64,000 nt of DNA from Flavobacterium bizetiae (GTDB lineage: Bacteria; Bacteroidota; Bacteroidia; Flavobacteriales; Flavobacteriaceae). The DNA is taken from contig NZ_CADCSU010000068.1 in NCBI RefSeq assembly GCF_902804475.1, forward strand, positions 1 to 64,000, in the 5' to 3' direction. Positions 55,082 to 64,000 of the stretch are shown here, one piece after another (within the stretch, counting starts at the first letter, position 1; every line of letters begins with the position of its first letter). The translations under genes were made by a program, and so were the position numbers. The notes beneath the pieces are model-generated. The model saw only the letters and a list, made by a program, of their open reading frames with translations, was not told the DNA's origin and made no database searches.

Positions 55082-58000
55082 ATGAGAATTAAAAAACAAT
55101 CTATTCAAACCCTGACAGCTTTATTTTTAATGTGTTCTATCGTCGTTTTTGGACAAGAAAATAAAACTCCCCGCAAGATACATTACGCGCCGGAAGGAAA
55201 TAGTTTTGTTTTAAAAAATGGAACCAGAAAATTCAACAGAGCATTATATGGTTCTAATACAGGCTTTCGAGTAGAAAGTGGCGATTTGCCTGAATTTGCA
55301 ATGTATATGCCGGGCATGGGAGGAAATTTTAAATTAGGTCTTGTAAACGGAAATGAAAGCAAATGGATTACCGAAACAGCAAAAATTGATACGCGTTACG
55401 TTTTAGGTACGATGCATTATACGATTGAAGATCCCATTTTAGGAAACGGGAAATTATTTGTAGATGTTGTAGCCTTAAAAGAAAGCGAAGGTTTTATTGT
55501 AAAAGTGTACGGTAAAAACGTATCAAAAAACACCAGTTTAATTTGGGCTTTTGGCGGAGCAACCGGAAAAAAGTTTAGCCGTGATGGCGATATCGGCGCT
55601 GATCCTGAATCGGTTTTTTACCTTCAGCCGGATTATTGTATCAATAATAAATACACGATCAAAAAACAATCATTTCTATTAGAATATGGCTCTGAAAGCA
55701 ACAAACAAAAGACAGGAAATAATAAAAACCTAACCGGATTTTTCCCGGAATCAGTAACCCGTTTGGCCAATGCCAAAACGCAAAATAAGCCATTAGAACT
55801 TTATACTTCAAATCCTGAATCGCTGAGTCTCCTTACAGGAAAAATAAAAACGATATCAGAAAAAGGAGATTATTGGTTGTTTTTGGCAGAAGATTCAAAA
55901 ACAAATTACAATCAAAAAAGCATCACTCAATTGTATGAAAAGTCAGTGCAGCAAACGCAACTCTTAGCCAATAGAGTAAAGGTTTCAAGTCCCGATCCGT
56001 ACATTAATACATTGGGATCTGCACTTTCGATAGCAGCTGACGGAATCTGGGAAAGTCCCGCTTATCTTCATGGCGCGATTGCGTGGAGAATGTATCTAAA
56101 TGCCTGGCGCGGCGCTTATACAGCAGATCCTTTGGGTTGGCACGATCGGGCAAAAACGCATTTTACCAGTTACAGCAATTCGCAGGTAACAAGTCCTGAA
56201 AGTGGCCCCATTGTATTTGATGAAGAAAGAAATTTAGCGCGCCAGAAAGAAGAAATAGGAACATCGATGTTCAGCAGCGGCTATATTAGCCGAAGCCCAA
56301 ACAAGAATAACGTGGCGCATCATTATGATATGAATTTGGTTTTTATAGATCAGATGTTACGACACTTTAAATGGACGGGGGATACAACATTCATAAAAGA
56401 AATGTGGCCAACAATTCAGCGACATTTAAATTGGGAAAAAAGAAATTTCGATCCCGACGGAGACGGATTGTACGATGCTTATGCGTCAATTTGGGCCAGT
56501 GATGCCTTGCAATATAGCGGAGGTGGAGTCATTCATTCTTCGGCCTATAATTATTATGCGAATAAAACTGTTGCTCAAATTGCAAAGAAAATTCAGCAAG
56601 ATGAAAATCCGTTTACCAAGGAAGCTGCTAAAATTCTAAAAGCCACAAACAGCCAGCTTTGGGTACCAAATAAAGGGATTTTCGCCGAGTACAAAGACGC
56701 TTTAGGAAACCGATTATTGCACGATACACCCGGAATATGGAGCATTTATCACACGATAGATTCAGAATTATCGAATCCTTTTGAGAGTTATCAAATGCTG
56801 GATTATGTTACTAATCAGATTCCGCATATTCCAATTTCGGCAGAAGGATTAGACAAAAAGGATCTTTATGTGATTAGTACAACTAATTGGCAGCCTTATA
56901 CATGGTCGACAAATAATGTGGCTTTAGCCGAACAATTGCATACTTCACTAGCTTTCTGGCAAGGCGGACAATCAGAAAAAGCCTTTACAATGTGGGAAAG
57001 CGCTTTGGTAGAAAGTATGTATTTAGGCGCTTCGCCAGGAGGTTTCGAGCAGCTTTTGTATCAGGATGCCATGCGTGGCGAATTGTACCGCGATTTTGCT
57101 GACCCGATTGGTATGGCTTCGCGAACTTTGGTCGAAGGACTTTTTGGAATTCAGCCCGATGCTTTGGCCGAAGTTTTAACCATCAAACCCGGATTTCCTG
57201 AAAAATGGAATCAGGCTTCTTTAACAATTCCGGATATTTCGATTGATTTTAAAAGAGAAAATAAAGAAGAAAAGTATCAAATCAAGAATCAGTTTTCGAC
57301 CAAAATGAATTTGAATCTGGTTTTAAATTCGTCTTACGAAGCAGTAGAAAGCATTATCGTCAACGGAAAATCAGTTTTGTGGAAACCAGTTCCGGAAAAT
57401 ATCGGAAATCCAAAAATAAGCATCGAAGTTCCGTACAATAACCTTTATGATATTACCATTAAATGGAAAGGAGATTCGGTAGAAAATAGTCCGTCAAAAG
57501 AAAATTATGCTGTCAATGAAATAGTAGAATTAAAAACTTCTAAAGCTAAAATTATATCCCTATACGATCCTCAATTGGTTTTAAGTGAAATTTCGAAAAC
57601 GGAAAATTCGCTCAAGGCAAAAGTGAATTCGCTGGGCAATAAACTCTTTTTTATAGAATTAAAACAAGGCGAATTATCGTGGTGGAAACCCATTCATGTA
57701 AATGTAAAAGAACAAAATAAATTCAATAAAGAAAGTACAAACTGGGATCTGCCATTGGATAAATCAAAACGAGCAGAAACAATCTCGCTTTCATCGTTTT
57801 TTAACTCCAAAGTAGTGGATATTTTCAATTACGAATATCTCTCGCCACGACCGCAAACAGTAACATTACAATTGCCAAAACAAGGAATTGGAAATTGGTG
57901 TTATCCCAATATTTCAGTAAAAATAGATGACAAAGGATTACGCGAAAAAGCAAAAACAAACGGACAGATTACAACGCCAAACGGAATCCCGTTTCAAACG

Positions 58001-58495
58001 CCTTCTGATGAAAATCAAAAAAATATTGCCTTCACATCCATGTGGGATAATTTCCCTGAAAGCATAACCATTCCATTAAACGGAAAAGCTTCTCATGCCT
58101 ATTTTATGCTCGCAGGAACAACAAATCCAATGCAAAGCCGAATTACAAACGGAGAAATCACGATCAATTACACTGACGGAACATCGGAAATCCTACCGTT
58201 AAAAAATCCGGAAAACTGGTGGCCCATCGAGCAGGATTATTTTATCGATGGCTTGGCCTTTACAACTGATGCCCCAAAACCACCAAGAGTTTATTTTAAA
58301 ACAGGAGAAATAACAAGAGATTTCAAAGATTTCAAAACCATAAAAGGATTCTCTGGTTATGGCATTGATGGCGGCGCAGGAACAATTCTGGATTTACCAT
58401 TAGATAAAAACAAAACATTAAAAAATATGACTTTAAAAACTATTGCCAATGATGTGGTGATTGGTTTGATGAGTTTGACTTTAATTAGAGAATAA
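55082..58495 (+). CDS. DUF4450 family putative glycoside hydrolase
   Basis: This 1137-residue secreted protein (signal to about 26, VVFGQ) has an N-terminal beta-sandwich (about 30-290) and a central (alpha/alpha)6-toroid part (about 320-690, IAADGIWESPAYLHGAIAWR, HYDMNLVFIDQMLRHFKWTG, RNFDPDGDGLYDAYASIWAS). Further beta domains follow to the C-terminus. It matches what I know as DUF4450 proteins of Bacteroidota pectin loci. Acidic residues in WASDALQYSGGGVIHSSAYN could be catalytic. The likely substrate is an RG-I fragment, but no activity is certain. Confidence 0.7.
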   Translation: MRIKKQSIQTLTALFLMCSIVVFGQENKTPRKIHYAPEGNSFVLKNGTRKFNRALYGSNTGFRVESGDLPEFAMYMPGMGGNFKLGLVNGNESKWITETAKIDTRYVLGTMHYTIEDPILGNGKLFVDVVALKESEGFIVKVYGKNVSKNTSLIWAFGGATGKKFSRDGDIGADPESVFYLQPDYCINNKYTIKKQSFLLEYGSESNKQKTGNNKNLTGFFPESVTRLANAKTQNKPLELYTSNPESLSLLTGKIKTISEKGDYWLFLAEDSKTNYNQKSITQLYEKSVQQTQLLANRVKVSSPDPYINTLGSALSIAADGIWESPAYLHGAIAWRMYLNAWRGAYTADPLGWHDRAKTHFTSYSNSQVTSPESGPIVFDEERNLARQKEEIGTSMFSSGYISRSPNKNNVAHHYDMNLVFIDQMLRHFKWTGDTTFIKEMWPTIQRHLNWEKRNFDPDGDGLYDAYASIWASDALQYSGGGVIHSSAYNYYANKTVAQIAKKIQQDENPFTKEAAKILKATNSQLWVPNKGIFAEYKDALGNRLLHDTPGIWSIYHTIDSELSNPFESYQMLDYVTNQIPHIPISAEGLDKKDLYVISTTNWQPYTWSTNNVALAEQLHTSLAFWQGGQSEKAFTMWESALVESMYLGASPGGFEQLLYQDAMRGELYRDFADPIGMASRTLVEGLFGIQPDALAEVLTIKPGFPEKWNQASLTIPDISIDFKRENKEEKYQIKNQFSTKMNLNLVLNSSYEAVESIIVNGKSVLWKPVPENIGNPKISIEVPYNNLYDITIKWKGDSVENSPSKENYAVNEIVELKTSKAKIISLYDPQLVLSEISKTENSLKAKVNSLGNKLFFIELKQGELSWWKPIHVNVKEQNKFNKESTNWDLPLDKSKRAETISLSSFFNSKVVDIFNYEYLSPRPQTVTLQLPKQGIGNWCYPNISVKIDDKGLREKAKTNGQITTPNGIPFQTPSDENQKNIAFTSMWDNFPESITIPLNGKASHAYFMLAGTTNPMQSRITNGEITINYTDGTSEILPLKNPENWWPIEQDYFIDGLAFTTDAPKPPRVYFKTGEITRDFKDFKTIKGFSGYGIDGGAGTILDLPLDKNKTLKNMTLKTIANDVVIGLMSLTLIRE

Positions 58496-58602
58496 GTCAA
58501 TTAGATAATGAGTCAATTAGAAAATTAGAAAATGTGAAAGTCGGAGTAAAACTTTGACAAAGTTATTGCAAATCTGAAATCTGAAACTATAAACCTAACC
58601 AA

Positions 58603-60729
58603 ATGAAAAAATATCAATTAATAACTGCATTCCTGTTTACCATTTCTATTTTTGCCCAACAAAAAATTGATCGGAAAGCATTGGTAACAAGACACAATGT
58701 TCAAATTACGGCTATCGATACTTTGGCTTCGCTAACGGTTGGTAACGGTGCTTTTGCTTTTACTGTTGATGCTACGGGATTGCAAACCTTTCCTAAAAAA
58801 TACCAAAACGGAATCCCGTTAGGAACACAGTCAGAATGGGGTTGGGACAGTTATAAAAACACCAACAATTATAAATTCTCTGAAACCCTGAGAGATTACA
58901 AGCAATACGGGCGAGATATTTCATATACTGTTCAGATCAAAGAACCTGCGAGAAAAGTGGAAGCCGTAAATTGGTTTCGCCAAAATCCGCATTTATTGCA
59001 ATTAGGAAATTTAGGTTTTGAAATCACCAAGAAAGACGGAAGCCAGGCAAAACCCGAAGACATTAAATCGATTGCCCAAAAATTGAATTTATGGACAGGA
59101 GAAATCGAAAGTTATTTTGAGGTTGAAGGGATTCCGGTAACGGTTCTTACGGCTTCGCATCAGCAAAAAGATGCTATTGGCGTAAAAGTCAAGTCTGATT
59201 TATTACAGCAAAAACGTTTAAAAATTAGTTTACGAATTCCGTTTCCAACAGGAGATTGGGCCGATATGGGAACCAAATACGAAGGCAAACAAGATTATAA
59301 AAGTACCCTCGTAGAAAAGTCAAAAACCGAAGCCGTTGTCACGCACGTAATGGACAGTATTTCGTACAACGTCAATTTAAGCTGGAAAGGTAATGCTCAG
59401 ATTAAGAAAACTTCGGATCATTATTTTGTGATTGAAGCAGCCAATACAAACACTTTAGAATTAAGTTGTCTTTTTGCTTTAGCCAATAAAAAAATAGCGA
59501 ATCCTTCTTTTACAGATATTCAAAGTAACAGCATAAAGGCTTGGGAACAATTATGGAAAAGTGGTGCAGCCGTAGATTTTTCAGGAAGTACAGATCCTCG
59601 CGCCAAAGAATTAGAGCGAAGAGTAATTTTGTCGCAATATCTAACCAAAGTACAATGCACAGGAAAAGTACCGCCGCAGGAAACCGGATTAACCTACAAC
59701 AGCTGGTACGGAAAACCGCATCTTGAAATGCATTGGTGGCACGGTGTTCATTTCGCACTTTGGAACCGACCGGAATTGTTAGAGAAAAGTTTACCATGGT
59801 ACCAAAAAGTTTTTGATAAAGCCAAAAATATTGCCAAAAGACAAGGTTTTGAAGGCGCAAGATGGCAAAAAATGGTAGATGCAGATGGTAACGAAAGTCC
59901 GTCTTCTGTAGGATCATTTTTAATTTGGCAGCAGCCGCATTTTATTACCTATGCCGAACTAATATATCGCGCCAAACCAACCACGGCGACTTTAAATTTA
60001 TATAGCGAACGTGTTTTCGCAACCGCTGATTTTATGGCTTCGTTTGCCAATTACGACAGTAAAACAGATCGTTATGTTTTAGGGCCTGGCGTTATTCCGG
60101 CGCAGGAACGTTTTAAAGCAATGGAAACTTTTAATCCAACTTATGAATTGGCCTATTGGAACTGGGCCTTGAAAACAGCCATCGCCTGGAAGAAGAAATT
60201 AAACCAAAAAGTACCTGAAAAATGGGAAAAAGTTTTGGCTAAATTATCGCCCTTGCCAATATTAGATCAGGTATATCTGGCAACAGAAAGTGCCAAAGAT
60301 TCGTATACTAATCCGGAATTTAAAACCGATCATCCATCTGTATTAGGCACTTTTGGGATGCTTCCGGAAACATCGCTTTTAGATAAAAAAATCATGAAAA
60401 ACACTTTCGATTTGGTTTGGAACACTTGGACATGGGATAAAACCTGGGGATGGGATTTCCCAATGACGGCAATGTCGGCGGCACGTTTGCAAATGCCCGA
60501 AAAAGCAATTGACGCATTGTTCAAGAACGTAACCACCAATACTTATCTCAAAAACGGACACAATTATCAGGCAGAAAGACTTACGCTTTACCTTCCCGGA
60601 AACGGAGGATTGCTAACCGCTGTTGCCATGATGTGCGCCGGTTGGGACGGAACCACAGAACAAAATCCTGGCTTCCCGAAAGACGGAACCTGGAAAGTAC
60701 AAAGCGAAGGATTTAAAAAGATGTTTTGA
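58603..60729 (+). CDS. Six-hairpin-type putative glycoside hydrolase
   Basis: This 708-residue secreted protein (signal to about 18, TISIFAQ) has an N-terminal beta-sandwich (about 20-290) and an (alpha/alpha)6-type catalytic-like domain (about 320-690). The latter includes NSWYGKPHLEMHWWHGVHFA, GARWQKMVDADGNESPSSVG, ETFNPTYELAYWNWALKTAI and WNTWTWDKTWGWDFPMTAMS. The plan recalls GH65/GH95-like enzymes, but the family is not certain. It follows the DUF4450 gene by 107 bases and precedes the PL11 gene. Confidence 0.65.
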   Translation: MKKYQLITAFLFTISIFAQQKIDRKALVTRHNVQITAIDTLASLTVGNGAFAFTVDATGLQTFPKKYQNGIPLGTQSEWGWDSYKNTNNYKFSETLRDYKQYGRDISYTVQIKEPARKVEAVNWFRQNPHLLQLGNLGFEITKKDGSQAKPEDIKSIAQKLNLWTGEIESYFEVEGIPVTVLTASHQQKDAIGVKVKSDLLQQKRLKISLRIPFPTGDWADMGTKYEGKQDYKSTLVEKSKTEAVVTHVMDSISYNVNLSWKGNAQIKKTSDHYFVIEAANTNTLELSCLFALANKKIANPSFTDIQSNSIKAWEQLWKSGAAVDFSGSTDPRAKELERRVILSQYLTKVQCTGKVPPQETGLTYNSWYGKPHLEMHWWHGVHFALWNRPELLEKSLPWYQKVFDKAKNIAKRQGFEGARWQKMVDADGNESPSSVGSFLIWQQPHFITYAELIYRAKPTTATLNLYSERVFATADFMASFANYDSKTDRYVLGPGVIPAQERFKAMETFNPTYELAYWNWALKTAIAWKKKLNQKVPEKWEKVLAKLSPLPILDQVYLATESAKDSYTNPEFKTDHPSVLGTFGMLPETSLLDKKIMKNTFDLVWNTWTWDKTWGWDFPMTAMSAARLQMPEKAIDALFKNVTTNTYLKNGHNYQAERLTLYLPGNGGLLTAVAMMCAGWDGTTEQNPGFPKDGTWKVQSEGFKKMF

Positions 60730-60737
60730 TTGAATGA

Positions 60738-61005
60738 CCCACGGATTAGACAGGTTTAAACGGATTGTCGCGGATTTTTATTTATATGATAATTTTTAGG
60801 AGCTAATCCCGCTATTCGTTTCAATCTTTTATTTTTTTAAAGAAAAAAATAAAAGGATTTCCTCTACTATTGGGGCTAGGACATTCGTTTTCATAATAAT
60901 ATTTTAGTCCAAAATGACAAAATTGATTTAAAACTTTGCGACTTCGCGACTTTGCGCGAGAAAAAAAATCAGTGCAAACCAGCCAAAACCCGCCTAATCC
61001 GTGGG
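60738..61005. repeat. Composite inverted-repeat element before PL11
   Basis: Perfect 12-base inverted ends (CCCACGGATTAG at 60738-60749 and its complement at 60994-61005) flank the segment. Inside, 60799-60880 contains AGCTAATCCCGCTATTCG, a near-perfect A/T-rich stem (AATCTTTTATTTTTTT against AAAAAAATAAAAGGATT) and ATTGGGGCTAGG. The right part has ACTTTGCGACTTCGCGACTT, similar to text near 48266. The whole looks like nested repetitive elements. Confidence 0.65.
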
Positions 61006-61032
61006 CAATAAATAACCATAAATCTACCAATT

Positions 61033-62886
61033 ATGAAGAATAAAATTGTAATATTATTTCTTTTATCAAGCTTAATTTCATTCGCCCAAAGGCAAATGGA
61101 AAATCTAGATCGTGGTGTAATCGCTATAAAAGACAAAGGTCAGTTTTTTATTGGCTGGAGAGTTTTAGGCACGGACTCAGATAATTTGGCTTTTAATTTA
61201 TACCGAAAAAGCGGTACTAAAAAAGCCATCAAATTAAACGAAAAACCCATTTTGGGCGCAACTAATTTTGTAGATACTAAAGCCAGTATTCAGGAAGAAA
61301 ATACGTGGTTTGTAAAAACAGTTCTTAAAGGAAAAGAAAGTGACGCAAAAGGCAGTTTTACCCTTCCTGCCGAAAGTCCGGACAAAGACTATTTATCCAT
61401 AAAATTAAAACCAGTTGAAGGATATATCCCCAATGACCTTTCGGTTGGCGATTTAGACGGAGACGGAAGATACGATCTCATTGTACACATGACAGGAAAG
61501 GCGCATGACAATTCCCATAGTGGAATTACAGATCCGCCCATATTTCAGGCGTATACCTTAGACGGAAAATTTCTATGGCAAATAAACCTGGGAAAAAACA
61601 TTCGTGAAGGCGCACATTATACACAATTTATGGTGTACGATTTAGACGGTGACGGCATCTCTGAATTTGTATGCAAAACTGCCGATGGCACTACCGACAG
61701 CGAGAATAATGTAGTAGGAGATCCCTCAAAAGACTGGGTAGAGCGCGACCCTAATTCTCCCATTTTAGGAAAAATTCTAAAAGGCCCTGAATACCTCTCT
61801 GTTTTTGACGGAAGAACCGGAAAACTAATTACCACCGTAGATTATATTGCCGAACGTGGTGATCTTGCCGGTTGGGGCGGACATGGCGGCAGCGGAGGAA
61901 ATGACAGCAAAGGCAACAGAATCGATCGTTTTACAGCTTGCATCGCTTATCTCGATGGCGTTCATCCAAGTGTAGTAATGTGTCGTGGATATTACGGAAG
62001 AACCGTTTTGGCCGCCTGGGATTTTAAAGACAAAAATCTAACCTCGAGATGGGTTTTTGATAGCAAAGATGCTGAGAATCCGTATTCCGGAATGGGAAAT
62101 CACGGACTATCGGTGGCAGATGTCGATAACGACGGAAAAGACGAAATCATCTACGGATCGATGTGTGTCGATGATAACGGAAAAGGATTATACACTACTG
62201 GTTTTAGACACGGAGACGCTCTGCATGTTTCAGATCTTGACCTTGATGTTCCTGGCTTAGAAGTTTTTGGAATTCATGAAATCGAAAACGGAACCACAGG
62301 TCCGGGCGTTACCTTGTTTTCTGCGGCTGATGGAAAAGTTTTATTTACCGGTTCTATCAACGAAGATGTAGGTCGCGGGGTTGCAGACAATATTGACCCA
62401 ACCCGAAAAGGCGCACAATGCTGGTGGTCGGGATCTCCATTTTTGCATGATATGAAAGGAAATGAAATAGGAAAAGCGCCCAGTTCGATCAATTTTTTAA
62501 TTTATTGGGATGGAGATACTTCCAGAGAACTTTTAAACTCTAATTACATCGATAAATACAACGCAGGCCGCTTATTTACTGCAACAGGAGCGGCATCCAA
62601 TAATGGTACAAAATCAACACCCGCACTTTCTGCAGATATCTTAGGAGACTGGCGCGAAGAACTAATCCTGAGATCTGAAGATAATACCGAATTAAGAATT
62701 TATTCGACCACAATTCCAACGGAAATTAGGCAATATACTTTGATGCACGATCCGCAATACAGGCTGAGCGTAGCATGGCAAAATGTGGGATACAATCAGC
62801 CGCCACATACCAGTTTTTATATGGGAGCTGGCATGAAACCTGCACCAAAACCAAATATTGTACTGGTTAAATTTAAGGGTAATTAA
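61033..62886 (+). CDS. PL11 rhamnogalacturonan lyase
   Basis: This 617-residue secreted protein (signal to about 19, LSSLISFAQ) has the PL11 start RQMENLDRGVIAIKDKGQFF, then IGWRVLGTDSDNLAFNLYRK. An eight-bladed propeller follows, with calcium-binding loops DLDGDGRYDLI, DLDGDGISEFV and DVDNDGKDEII, and the conserved WGGHGGSGGNDSKGNRIDRF and PQYRLSVAWQNVGYNQPPHT near the end. YesW/YesX-type enzymes cleave the RG-I backbone by beta-elimination, making the unsaturated products that the GH105 protein would process. It is the last gene of the PUL in the window. Confidence 0.95.
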   Translation: MKNKIVILFLLSSLISFAQRQMENLDRGVIAIKDKGQFFIGWRVLGTDSDNLAFNLYRKSGTKKAIKLNEKPILGATNFVDTKASIQEENTWFVKTVLKGKESDAKGSFTLPAESPDKDYLSIKLKPVEGYIPNDLSVGDLDGDGRYDLIVHMTGKAHDNSHSGITDPPIFQAYTLDGKFLWQINLGKNIREGAHYTQFMVYDLDGDGISEFVCKTADGTTDSENNVVGDPSKDWVERDPNSPILGKILKGPEYLSVFDGRTGKLITTVDYIAERGDLAGWGGHGGSGGNDSKGNRIDRFTACIAYLDGVHPSVVMCRGYYGRTVLAAWDFKDKNLTSRWVFDSKDAENPYSGMGNHGLSVADVDNDGKDEIIYGSMCVDDNGKGLYTTGFRHGDALHVSDLDLDVPGLEVFGIHEIENGTTGPGVTLFSAADGKVLFTGSINEDVGRGVADNIDPTRKGAQCWWSGSPFLHDMKGNEIGKAPSSINFLIYWDGDTSRELLNSNYIDKYNAGRLFTATGAASNNGTKSTPALSADILGDWREELILRSEDNTELRIYSTTIPTEIRQYTLMHDPQYRLSVAWQNVGYNQPPHTSFYMGAGMKPAPKPNIVLVKFKGN

Positions 62887-63008
62887 AACGTAATTTTTAA
62901 TGTTCTTAATTTTTTTAAACGATAATTTTAACATTTAAAGCACATCAGAATAAATATTTTAGAAATTAGATTTTATGTTTTATTAAAATGTAAAATCTAA
63001 TTTTTTTA

Positions 63009-63040
63009 TTGTCTATTGTAAGAAAATTTAAATATATTTG
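63009..63040 (+). promoter_or_regulatory. Promoter for the gene at 63167
   Basis: TTG (63009-63011), a 21-base spacer and TATATTTG (63033-63040) match the Bacteroidota consensus. The leader to the start codon is about 120 bases. Confidence 0.55.
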
Positions 63041-63166
63041 AGCAAAATTGTTAAAAGAAGCTTTTGCTTTGAGCTTTTTTGGGTGTAATAACGCATCACT
63101 TTTTTTGTGTTATAAGTTATAAATGAATCCATAAATAAAGCAAAATAAAACTAAGGCGACAAAAAG

Positions 63167-63628
63167 ATGATCTACATAAAGAAGTTTTTCTTAACAACAA
63201 TTATTACTTTCTGCTCTTACAATTTGGCTATAGCCAGACCAAAAATACCAATAGGTAAATTCGACAAAATTGAGATTGTGTCCTATCTTCCGGATATCAA
63301 CGAATACCTTTCAAAAGAAGAATCAAATACATATTTAGATCTTGGCAGATTACATCAGGAATATAGCATAGCATGGATACCTGTATGGATTACTCAGGAA
63401 CCAAAGTTAGTATTAACAAAACCAGATTCTGACCGCTATTATGAGTTGTCAAATGAACAGCTCGAAAAAATTATAAACACCAACAAATTAGACAAAGCGC
63501 AACTGCTAAAGCTGGGATTTTATACGCAATATGGTGGAAAAATAATCCTGTTTTTAGTGTTATGCTTGATTCTGTATGGCTTTTTTGGAAAAGACAAAAA
63601 GAAAGACGTGAAACCAATTAACCTTTAA
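63167..63628 (+). CDS. Hypothetical exported protein with C-terminal membrane helix
   Basis: This 153-residue protein has a signal peptide (FFLTTIITFCSYNLAIARP), a charged middle part and a C-terminal membrane helix (about 125-143, GGKIILFLVLCLILYGFFG) followed by a Lys-rich tail. No family is recognised. It has a consensus promoter at 63009-63040 and precedes another small membrane-protein gene by 14 bases, so the two may be one operon. Confidence 0.6.
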   Translation: MIYIKKFFLTTIITFCSYNLAIARPKIPIGKFDKIEIVSYLPDINEYLSKEESNTYLDLGRLHQEYSIAWIPVWITQEPKLVLTKPDSDRYYELSNEQLEKIINTNKLDKAQLLKLGFYTQYGGKIILFLVLCLILYGFFGKDKKKDVKPINL

Positions 63629-63642
63629 TAAATAATTAAACT

Positions 63643-64000
63643 ATGAATCCACTTTTTTTAATTCCCGTTGTACTAGTAATTGCCGGTATCATTTTTATGG
63701 TAATCATGAATAAAAAACATGCTGCCGCAAAAAACGAAATTGATTTAGACCTTGAAAGAACCAAATACGATCTTCATAAAGAAGAAGTTTTAAAACAAGA
63801 TTTTTCGCAATTAAAACAATGGATGAAAGGAAAATCAATTGATGCTTATACGTCTGCATCTGTTCCTCAAACAAAAGCAAACAAAGTTCAGGAAGTAGTA
63901 AGCGACGGATTAAAAAACGTGGCACTTTCTGCTGTGGGCGTAAAACTTCAACGAGTAGAAACGGAATGTTTCTGGGTATTGAGTGACAATGATTTGCACT
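63643..64000 (+). CDS. N-terminal part of a membrane-anchored hypothetical protein
   Basis: The frame starts at ATG 63643 and runs off the window, giving at least 119 residues. It opens with a membrane helix (NPLFLIPVVLVIAGIIFMVI). A charged linker follows (AKNEIDLDLERTKYDLHKEE) and then a soluble domain of unknown type (QEVVSDGLKNVALSAVGVKL). The gene is incomplete, so no family can be named. Confidence 0.65.
   Translation, partial: MNPLFLIPVVLVIAGIIFMVIMNKKHAAAKNEIDLDLERTKYDLHKEEVLKQDFSQLKQWMKGKSIDAYTSASVPQTKANKVQEVVSDGLKNVALSAVGVKLQRVETECFWVLSDNDLH

Noticed and set aside
59510..59917. Minus-strand 135-codon frame opposite the six-hairpin-type enzyme
   Set aside because: It is an antisense shadow; the plus strand carries a complete secreted protein here.
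63704..63925. Minus-strand frame near the right edge
   Set aside because: It overlaps the plus-strand membrane protein that starts at 63643, which has a proper start and membrane helix.

Overview
The window looks like chromosomal DNA of a Flavobacterium-type member of the Bacteroidota. The signs are AT-rich intergenic DNA, Bacteroidota promoter boxes (TAnnTTTG near -7 with TTG about 19-21 bases upstream), SusC/SusD proteins, FecI/FecR signalling with an STN-type receptor, Bacteroidota-type conjugation (MPF_B) genes and flavobacterial intergenic repeats. No rRNA, tRNA or CRISPR array was seen. Assignments rest on reading the sequence and remembered family motifs; no database search was run.

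Layout. (1) 1-4500: mixed small genes. They include an AbiC-like membrane protein, a lipoprotein with a JAMM/MPN-like metal motif next to a second lipoprotein, a headless lipoprotein remnant, and a stand-alone response-regulator receiver. (2) 4600-10160: an intact surface-signalling and siderophore-type operon (ECF sigma, FecR, STN TonB receptor, PepSY membrane protein), closed by a strong terminator. (3) 10270-14734: a decayed second uptake operon on the minus strand. An intact TPR/AraC-type regulator is followed by a receptor that has lost its N-terminal part, an intact DUF4374-type lipoprotein and a PepSY gene cut at 148 codons. (4) 15072-37237: an ICE-like accessory region. It starts with an AraC-type regulator and an RteC-like protein, then holds a gene graveyard (frameshifted YhcG/DUF1016, broken fasciclin domain, a methyltransferase), a peroxide-stress operon (nitroreductase, ohrR, ohr) with a perfect OhrR-type operator, a phospholipase D-like gene with a secreted partner, and a transfer operon traE-F-G-I...J-K-x-M-N plus two cargo genes. 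No integrase, relaxase, coupling protein or traA-D/O-Q was recognised in the window. (5) 37349-62886: a large polysaccharide utilization locus (PUL) aimed at the rhamnogalacturonan-I backbone of pectin. (6) 63167-end: two small membrane proteins, the last cut by the window edge.

How the PUL works together (inferred from families). The PL11 lyase, GH28 hydrolase and a two-domain acetylesterase open and deacetylate the polymer at or outside the surface. SusC/SusD import oligosaccharides. GH105 removes the unsaturated galacturonyl end left by the lyase, GH106 removes rhamnose, and RhaM equilibrates rhamnose anomers. Several members (DUF4450, a six-hairpin-like protein, DUF4861, a beta-propeller protein) have no certain activity.

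The most interesting observation is a regulatory code in this PUL. Five copies of a direct repeat (ACAGGAT, three bases, ACAGGAT-like) lie in three intergenic regions, each oriented toward a PUL gene. In four of the five, the second repeat starts exactly 28 bases upstream of a TAnnTTTG-like -7 box. This suggests a dedicated activator whose gene is not in the window.
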